The notes under the pieces: generated by a model
What the model saw: the letters and a program-made list of their open reading frames with translations, nothing else
The model's database searches: none
Told to the model about the DNA's origin: nothing
Origin: Nitratireductor sp.
Lineage (GTDB): Bacteria; Pseudomonadota; Alphaproteobacteria; Rhizobiales; Rhizobiaceae
Reading direction: 5' to 3'
Assembly (NCBI GenBank): GCA_020441735.1
Contig: JAGRLQ010000190.1
Span: 1-12,967, forward strand
Length of the DNA: 12,967 bases
Part shown: piece after piece, positions 4,778 to 9,967 of the stretch
How positions within the stretch are numbered: position 1 is the first letter of the stretch
Layout: each line of letters starts with the position of its first letter
Made by a program: the position numbers and the translations under genes

Positions 4778-5415
4778 CGCCGCACCGCCACAACGGCCGA
4801 AAGCCGGTAAGTCGAGATCTTGACACGGTTCGACTGGTTTCCGCCGAGCCCGTAAAGCCTGCCGCCGGCAACATGATCGACCAGCGTCACATGATGGCCG
4901 CGCCGCGTCCTGATCACCGCAATGTCGCCTTTGCGCGCCAGGTGGCGTTCAACCGGCCGGCCAAAATGGCGCCAGGCGATCGCCCTGGGATAACCAGCAA
5001 CCGGCTGGCCGCCTGATTTTTCGACGGCATAGGCCATTGCATAGCCGCACCAGGGCTTTTTGACCGGATCCGCACCGAGCACGCGGCGCAGATCGCGGCG
5101 GTTGTGGCGCTCATGCAGGCCCGAAAGCCGCGCCATTGCCGCATGACGGGCAAGGCCGGCAACCGATTGCGGCCGCAAGGAAACGTCAAAGCGATTGCCA
5201 CCAAAGGCCACCGCCTGGCTGCCGGGCAGATGCAGCGGCCGGCCGCCCGCCGGTGAAGCAAATGCCTGCGATGCCAGCAGCAAGAGCATGCCGAAAACGA
5301 TTCCAGCAGCAAGGATTTTCACCCAGGCGCGCAATGGCCGCCTGGCATGGCGGTCATACAGCCTCACCTCGATCGGATCCGGCGGCCTGAAAAACAGGTT
5401 GCAGATCCGGCTCAT
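4774..5415 (-). CDS. Exported TIGR02594-type (NlpC/CHAP-like) putative peptidase
   Basis: A 213-residue protein, ATG at 5415 overlapping the amidase stop (ATGA). A 30-residue basic N-terminus precedes a hydrophobic segment (31-49, WVKILAAGIVFGMLLLLAS) ending in AFA-SPA, a possible signal peptidase I site at 53/54; if uncut it is a membrane anchor. The C-terminal domain has PWCGYAMAYAVEKSGG (Cys123), ARKGDIAVI, GHHVTLVDH (His174) and LGGNQSNRVKIS, the motif order I associate with TIGR02594 proteins, related to papain-like murein hydrolases. Cys123 and His174 would be catalytic. It probably acts on peptidoglycan in the periplasm alongside the neighbouring amidase. A role in cell-wall binding rather than cleavage cannot be excluded. 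Confidence 0.75.
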   Translation of the reverse strand: MSRICNLFFRPPDPIEVRLYDRHARRPLRAWVKILAAGIVFGMLLLLASQAFASPAGGRPLHLPGSQAVAFGGNRFDVSLRPQSVAGLARHAAMARLSGLHERHNRRDLRRVLGADPVKKPWCGYAMAYAVEKSGGQPVAGYPRAIAWRHFGRPVERHLARKGDIAVIRTRRGHHVTLVDHVAGGRLYGLGGNQSNRVKISTYRLSAVVAVRR

Positions 5416-6197
5416 TCGGCCAGCCCGTCAAACGTGCCGCGCATCATGCGGATCTCGCGCGCCTGGCTCGCCTTGCGCCGGCGCTCGAGGATGATCCACA
5501 AGACCGCGATCGCCACCGTCACGATCAGCACCATTTGCACGGCCGGGTTTTCGATGACGCCGAACAGGTCGGCAGCGATCCCGCCGGCACCGGCAAGCCC
5601 GCCGATCGAGGCCATGACTTGTGTTGACGACTGGTGAAACCCCTTGTCGTGATCGGCCAGCATCGCATCGACCTCGCCCTCGGCCGGATCGAGGAAAGCC
5701 ATCGGCGGCGCCTGGCGCTCGGCCATGTGATCGCGTACCCGCTCGCGGAAATAGTTGCCGCAGGCCCTTGCCCCCTTGAGATCGGTTCGAAACGGCAGGA
5801 CGGTAAAATCCCATTTGCCGCGTTGCTTGATGCCAAGCGTCTTTTCGACCTCGGCATGAGATAGGACGGTTTTTGGCGTGACCTCGATGCCGTATTCGAT
5901 CGCCAGCTCGGCAGCCTTGGCCGCCATCGCCTCGAATTGCGCCTCGGTCATCGGATAGCGGCCGAAATTCCTTTCCGTAGCACCCGCCATGCAGGCCATG
6001 GAAAGCCCGATCGAGCCGGTGTTGCAGTTTTTCGTGTGGGCGGCATAGCGCGAACCCGAGATCCTGGCATTGGCCGAGATCGGCCAGACGCCGACGACCT
6101 CGCTGCCGTCACCCTCAAAGATGAAATGATAATGCTGACGGTCGAGCTTGCCCGCACGATGCGAGCCGGCCGTCCAATGCACGATGATGCGTTCCAT
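5412..6197 (-). CDS. N-acetylmuramoyl-L-alanine amidase (Amidase_2) endolysin with C-terminal membrane anchor
   Basis: A 261-residue protein, ATG at 6197 with AGAGG six bases upstream. The N-terminal domain (1 to about 145) is Amidase_2/T7-lysozyme-like: IIVHWTAG (His7), HYHFIFEGDG, AAHTKNCNTGSIGLSM, LSHAEVEKTLGIK (His114) and GKWDF (Lys128, Asp130). His7, His114 and Asp130 are the likely zinc ligands, and Lys128 matches the catalytic lysine. It would cut the bond between muramic acid and the L-alanine of the stem peptide. After a linker a single hydrophobic helix (about 219-238, AVQMVLIVTVAIAVLWIIL) precedes a basic tail (ERRRKASQAREIR), so it may be membrane-tethered. There is no N-terminal signal, so export through a holin or by the tail helix is open. 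Confidence 0.88.
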   Translation of the reverse strand: MERIIVHWTAGSHRAGKLDRQHYHFIFEGDGSEVVGVWPISANARISGSRYAAHTKNCNTGSIGLSMACMAGATERNFGRYPMTEAQFEAMAAKAAELAIEYGIEVTPKTVLSHAEVEKTLGIKQRGKWDFTVLPFRTDLKGARACGNYFRERVRDHMAERQAPPMAFLDPAEGEVDAMLADHDKGFHQSSTQVMASIGGLAGAGGIAADLFGVIENPAVQMVLIVTVAIAVLWIILERRRKASQAREIRMMRGTFDGLAE

Positions 6198-6244
6198 TGG
6201 TCACCTCTTGCGAGTGGTTTGTCAGTCAGAATGAGAGCTGCGAT

Positions 6245-6478
6245 TTAACGCCGCGCGGCTTTCCAGTATTTGCCGCCGAAGATGCGAACACCGGCAAGCA
6301 TCACGATCGCCATGATGCGGAAGCCGATTTCCCATCCTACGCATTTGTAAAGCGCAAGATCGGCTTCCAGCCGGTCGAGGCCGGTTTCGTATGCAATATC
6401 ATGGGCAAGGCAGCACATCGACCAGTCAAGCCCGAGCAGGCGATCAGGCCATGACGTGCAGTGGTCTGGTTGTGTCAC
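6245..6478 (-). CDS. Phospholipase A2-like mini-protein
   Basis: A 77-residue protein. The likely start is GTG at 6478 with GAGG nine bases upstream. The core reads CCLAHDIAYETG (22-33) then LEADLALYKC (37-46). The CCxxHDxxY signature with a following Asp (D40) is that of phospholipase A2 active sites: the His26-Asp27 pair, with D40 as the second Asp. It is best known in secreted PLA2 and in parvovirus VP1 (HDxxY...AD). Cys7, 22, 23 and 46 could form disulfides. A hydrophobic stretch (51-67, IGFRIMAIVMLAGVRIF) may bind or cross the membrane. It lies 47 bases before the amidase gene, suggesting phospholipid attack during lysis. I do not see the usual glycine-rich calcium loop, so activity is unproven. 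Confidence 0.66.
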   Translation of the reverse strand: MTQPDHCTSWPDRLLGLDWSMCCLAHDIAYETGLDRLEADLALYKCVGWEIGFRIMAIVMLAGVRIFGGKYWKAARR

Positions 6479-6503
6479 CTTGCTTTGCCTCTTTTGATTT
6501 TTC

Positions 6504-7724
6504 TTAGACCGTCATGTCCAAAACGGCAGTGACCATGGAGCGACGGGCAGCAGCGTTTGCCGTGGACGTGATCCCGTAGCCTGTTTGGGATGACGCAAAT
6601 TCCAGATGACCAAATGTCATGCGGTAATAGAGGCCAGTGGTTTCGTCATCTTCCGTCAGTGCGCTGTAGCTCATTGTGGTGGCGCGCTGATCAAACAGGG
6701 AGACATTCAGCACAATGCTGTTGGCTGCAATATCAACCGTGTTGGAAACGGTCGTGCTTGTGCCATCGGAGCCAAATTGATCGTTATCAGCCGGCGTTGC
6801 TGAAATCCCACCCGTGATGAATGCCACGAAACAGCTTGCGGAGTAGAGATTTGCAGCGGTCTGACCAGTGACGTTGAATGTTCCGCCTGCGGTCAGTGCG
6901 CGGGCATAGATGGCAACAGGCTGTGTTCCGCCTGTAAGGTCCGGCGTGATCTTGGTCGCGGCATTGCCGTCAATCGTCAGGCCGTTCCAGTTGCTAACGC
7001 CGGAAATATAGCGACCGCCGACGCCGACAAGTGCCAGTCCCGCACTTGGGAATACAAAGCTGCCGAAATTGAAACTGGTCGTGAGTGTGCCAATTTCAGA
7101 ACTCTTGCCGATGTAGGAATATACCGCAGCAGCAGCTTCAACCGTGGCATCAGCAGCAAGTGCGGCAGCCGATGAAAAACCGCCCGAGACCTCGCGAAAC
7201 CGCAACGCCGGTGCATTGGCAATCGCCGAGATCGCAGTCGTGCCAGCAACGACACTGCGCAGCCTGCTTGCCGGCGCAGACATGGCAGACGAAACCAGAA
7301 GGGCGGCAGCCACCGCCCGATCACGCGAAGCTGCGGCGAGCACAGCGGAAATCGCATCAAGTGATCCCGTCGCAAATTTCTGCGTCAGGATCGAAGCCGC
7401 AGCTTGCATATCTGACTGCGCAACAATCGCTCCGGTAGCAGATTTTGTCCGCATCGCGGTAGCTGCCAGCACCGAGCCGACGATGACATCGCCCGTCACA
7501 CCGCGCAGCCGGGATGGATTGGCCACGATGTCGGAAACGGAAACCAGACCGCCCGCAACCGCCCTGGCGAGAACGGCATTGCCGGAAAGAATGCTGTCAG
7601 CAACCAGTGCGCCAACCCAGACGTTGAGCGGCCACACCTTTTGCGCGCCCCGGTAGACCGCCTTGACGGGCCGGTCGCCATACCAGATGCGCTTGGCTGG
7701 TTTGTCTCCGAAGTAGATACCCAA
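6504..7724 (-). CDS. Tail-fibre-like protein with about eight 20-residue repeats
   Basis: A 406-residue protein read from TTG at 7724, five bases after the previous stop. The SD is weak, but no other start precedes the N-terminal block GDKPAKRIWYGDRPVKAVYRG, which recalls the attachment segments of phage fibre proteins. Residues about 38-200 form degenerate repeats of 20-22 residues following G-x-[LIV]-x-x-x-S-x-[LIM]-x-A-x-A-x-x-x-R-x-V-[AST], probably a beta-solenoid or trimeric shaft. Residues about 201-406 are a Gly/Thr/Ser-rich beta domain (FPSAGLALVGVGG, TDLTGGTQPVAIYARALTA-like spacing) that could be the receptor-binding tip. It is the last gene of the fibre block, 25 bases before the lysis cassette. 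The function is inferred from composition and place. Confidence 0.68.
   Translation of the reverse strand: MGIYFGDKPAKRIWYGDRPVKAVYRGAQKVWPLNVWVGALVADSILSGNAVLARAVAGGLVSVSDIVANPSRLRGVTGDVIVGSVLAATAMRTKSATGAIVAQSDMQAAASILTQKFATGSLDAISAVLAAASRDRAVAAALLVSSAMSAPASRLRSVVAGTTAISAIANAPALRFREVSGGFSSAAALAADATVEAAAAVYSYIGKSSEIGTLTTSFNFGSFVFPSAGLALVGVGGRYISGVSNWNGLTIDGNAATKITPDLTGGTQPVAIYARALTAGGTFNVTGQTAANLYSASCFVAFITGGISATPADNDQFGSDGTSTTVSNTVDIAANSIVLNVSLFDQRATTMSYSALTEDDETTGLYYRMTFGHLEFASSQTGYGITSTANAAARRSMVTAVLDMTV
7125..7613 (-). repeat. Protein-level repeat array in the 6504-7724 fibre gene
   Basis: Eight units of 20-22 codons can be laid out from residue 38 (beginnings: GALVADSIL, GGLVSVSDI, GDVIVGSVL, GAIVAQSDM, GSLDAISAV, AALLVSSAM, AGTTAISAI, GGFSSAAAL). 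Identity is low between units and not obvious at DNA level, so the array is old rather than a fresh expansion. Unit edges are approximate. Confidence 0.55.
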
Positions 7725-7729
7725 GGTTA

Positions 7730-8155
7730 TTAGTCCAGCGAGATGCTCAGATCCCCGGCGGCGAAGGAAAGCGTGTCGCCGCTCAACACCGCCTTGGCAG
7801 TATCCAATGCGCCGGAACCCAGGACGTTGCCCGAAGTGGATGCGTCATAGAGAACAAAGTGAGTGATATTCGCCCCGGACAACCAATCCGCCGTCGCTGC
7901 CGGAAAGGTGATGGCGTTGGCATTATCGACCACAGAAGGATCTGCATCGGTCGCAGCGTTCCAGTCACCTGCCGCAGTGGAGACGCGGGCATAAGCGCCC
8001 GCGCTCGGCTCGGTCACGTTTGCGCCGGCTTCAGTTGGCGTGGTTGAGGATAGCGCGACATAGATGGTTGGCGCAGAGGCGAGAACACCGAAGTTTGATG
8101 TCTTGCCGAACAGTGAGTTAAGCAGGGCTTGCGCCGTGCGATTGGAAAAGCTCAT
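7730..8155 (-). CDS. Small phage tail fibre protein, Gp80-like
   Basis: A 141-residue protein. The ATG at 8155 is preceded by GGAG at eight bases; that SD is made by the last codons of the upstream gene (GAGGAGTAA). The sequence opens SNRTAQALLNSLFGKTS, continues APTIYVALSSTTPTEAG, GAYARVS, AITFPAATADW, ITHFVLYDAST, GNVLGSGALD and ends LSGDTLSFAAGDLSISLD. This succession closely fits a common small phage protein usually annotated as tail fibre (Gp80-like), with a compact beta fold. It would sit at the tail tip or decorate a fibre. It is soluble, with no signal or cysteines. Confidence 0.8.
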   Translation of the reverse strand: MSFSNRTAQALLNSLFGKTSNFGVLASAPTIYVALSSTTPTEAGANVTEPSAGAYARVSTAAGDWNAATDADPSVVDNANAITFPAATADWLSGANITHFVLYDASTSGNVLGSGALDTAKAVLSGDTLSFAAGDLSISLD

Positions 8156-8160
8156 AGGCT

Positions 8161-8601
8161 TTACTCCTCATATTCGATGTAGATTGTTGTGGAATCCGGG
8201 GAACCAAGCGCCGCCCACTCTGCCTCGGTAAGGGCGATGAAGTCAGCGACACTGCCATCGGAAGATTGCACTCCGTCAGAACCTTTTGCCGCACGAAGGG
8301 TCCAATAGCTGTTCGATGTCGTTGGCAGAGACGGCGGAGCATTGCCTGTGGTTGATTGCAGGCAGAGCCATGTCGAACCTTCATAGGTGACTTCATCGCC
8401 GAGCGTGTAGGCAGTGCCGGCGTCATAGGCGCCACGCGGGCGCGTTCCTACCAAGGCAGCTATGATGGTGCCGTCATTGTTGGTGGCGAGCAGCTTGGCG
8501 AATGCCTCACCAGCGGCCTTGACCAGATATAAGCTATCACCCGCCGGCGTGCCGGGATTGGTTTCTTCCCGATAGACGCTGATTCCCTTCACTTCAGCCA
8601 T
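8161..8601 (-). CDS. Tail protein with carbohydrate-binding (CBM5/12-like) motif
   Basis: A 146-residue protein; ATG at 8601 with GGAG six bases upstream, two bases after the previous stop. The N-terminal 50 residues (KGISVYREETNPGTPAGDSL, then LVKAAGEAFAKLL) look like a tail attachment module. Residues 58-101 read GAYDAGTAYTLGDEVTYEG then STWLCLQSTTGNAPP and a Trp (W100). This is the Y-x-x-G-x-x-Y-x-x-G-D-x-V-x-Y-x-G-x-x-W pattern of chitin-binding type 3/CBM5-12 domains often placed in phage tail fibres. The C-terminus (FIALTEAEWAALGSPDSTTIYIEYEE) resembles a short capping segment. It probably helps bind a surface polysaccharide; the sugar cannot be told. Confidence 0.74.
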   Translation of the reverse strand: MAEVKGISVYREETNPGTPAGDSLYLVKAAGEAFAKLLATNNDGTIIAALVGTRPRGAYDAGTAYTLGDEVTYEGSTWLCLQSTTGNAPPSLPTTSNSYWTLRAAKGSDGVQSSDGSVADFIALTEAEWAALGSPDSTTIYIEYEE

Positions 8602-8603
8602 GT

Positions 8604-8816
8604 CTAGCTCCAGTTGTCCGAGGCTGCATTGAACCCGCGCACCTGCGGTTCGGCATTGTCATCATCATCAGCCCAATCAGTGGATTTGAACGCCATGGCT
8701 GTTTGACCAGGCACCGTCGCCGCATCGTTGTCCCAGTTCGTGGACTTGAAAGCCGAAAGTGTTGGAGTCGTATGCCCCGTGACCGGGATACGCCCTTGGA
8801 AAGCTACCGGAGGCAT
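8604..8816 (-). CDS. 70-residue protein with internal 20-residue repeat
   Basis: Its ATG (8816) shares one base with the stop of the fibre gene (TGATG), so it is translationally coupled. It contains AFKSTNWD at residues 22-29 and AFKSTDWA at 42-49, exactly 20 residues apart, and a weaker third unit ending FNAASDNWS at 62-70. The centre is strongly acidic (DWADDDDNAEP). There is no signal or membrane segment. It may be a linker, cap or chaperone for the fibre encoded just before it. No family is recognised. Confidence 0.66.
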   Translation of the reverse strand: MPPVAFQGRIPVTGHTTPTLSAFKSTNWDNDAATVPGQTAMAFKSTDWADDDDNAEPQVRGFNAASDNWS

Positions 8817-9967
8817 CAGGAAGTCGCCTCGGTGTACCAGACCAGAACCCAGCCATCGCCGCCGGGATATCCGTTCCGGGTTCCGCTGTCTGTGCGATGC
8901 ACACCACCGCTGCCAGCGCCGCGCCCAACTGCATCCAGCGTGGAGTTGCCGGTTGTTGAGAGCGCATCGCCGCCATCTGGTATGGAGGCCGGGTTGAGAT
9001 AGGGATTGCCGACAACATCCGTCGCCGCTTCAGCACCAAGGCCCGCACCGGTCGTGGTCTGATCATCCGCATCTACCCCATCGGCAAAGAACGGCGGAGC
9101 ACCGCCACCAGACTGACTTGGCGCTCCACCGGTAACATCACCAGCCGCCCCGCCGGAGTAATTTCGGTCGCCGCCGGTAGCCGTGCCGCCAACGCCGCCG
9201 GTCATCGTGACGGCTCCGCCCGCCTCTCCGCCATCGCCACCTGCGGCAGAAATCGCGATTGAGATATCGGAACTGGTGACGGTAGTCGTACCACCCGCGT
9301 TGCCGTTGTCTGAAACACTGGTGGCAACAGCAGCAGCCCCGCCCGCCCCGACAACCCCGCTGATTTCATCACCGCTGGACATTGCCCGCTGAGCAACCGC
9401 CTGAGAACCCGCGCCCCCACCGGACGCCCTCCGGTTCGTGCTGCCCTCTGTAGCTCCGCCAGATCCACCGGCACCCTGCGCAATGACCATGACATCGCAG
9501 TCATAAGGAGCCGTGAAACTCCATGCCCCGGTTGTCGTGAACAGTTCAAACCGGGTGAACGGAAGGCCGGAACCGGAAGAAGATGAGCCGCTTCCGATAC
9601 TCTGGATACGCCATTCGTCATCACTTTCCAGAAAGACGAACGTGTAAACCGTTCCGTCTTCGATCTCCCCGCCAACAAAAGCATCGCCATTGGCCTGAAC
9701 AACAGCCTTTGCACCAGTGCTGGCAACGTTGAAGGTGACAGCTCCGGTATTGGTGTTCGGGATTTTCACCGAAACCGTCATGCCATCGGTCGGTCCCGTA
9801 AAGCCGGTCGTGATTTCCAGCGTGAAGGTGTAGGCGTTTGTTCCTGCTGGCGTCACCGCAACCCCGGCCAGATAGCCGAACATGGTGTTGACGGTATCGG
9901 CCATATTGGCCGTGAAGACTGCACCGTTCACCGGGGATGTTTTGGAAATTGCCCGTGTAGCGGTCAT
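8816..9967 (-). CDS. Glycine-rich tail fibre / receptor-binding protein
   Basis: A 383-residue protein with an ATGA overlap with the tail-tip gene. Residues 1 to about 125 are a beta-rich attachment domain (e.g. NTNTGAVTFNVASTGAKAV, VGGEIEDGTVYTFVF, DDEWRIQ). A serine-glycine linker (GSGSSSSGSG, about 125-134) leads to FTAPYDCDVMVIAQGAGGSGG and a long segment (about 165-372) packed with GG and GGxGG runs, closing with GYPGGDGWVLVWYTE. This is the layout of glycine-rich phage adhesins, in which polyglycine-II helices can form a compact receptor-binding tip (known from the T-even-type phage S16 gp38). It probably determines host recognition. The variable loops between Gly runs would be the specificity surface. 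Confidence 0.82.
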   Translation of the reverse strand: MTATRAISKTSPVNGAVFTANMADTVNTMFGYLAGVAVTPAGTNAYTFTLEITTGFTGPTDGMTVSVKIPNTNTGAVTFNVASTGAKAVVQANGDAFVGGEIEDGTVYTFVFLESDDEWRIQSIGSGSSSSGSGLPFTRFELFTTTGAWSFTAPYDCDVMVIAQGAGGSGGATEGSTNRRASGGGAGSQAVAQRAMSSGDEISGVVGAGGAAAVATSVSDNGNAGGTTTVTSSDISIAISAAGGDGGEAGGAVTMTGGVGGTATGGDRNYSGGAAGDVTGGAPSQSGGGAPPFFADGVDADDQTTTGAGLGAEAATDVVGNPYLNPASIPDGGDALSTTGNSTLDAVGRGAGSGGVHRTDSGTRNGYPGGDGWVLVWYTEATS

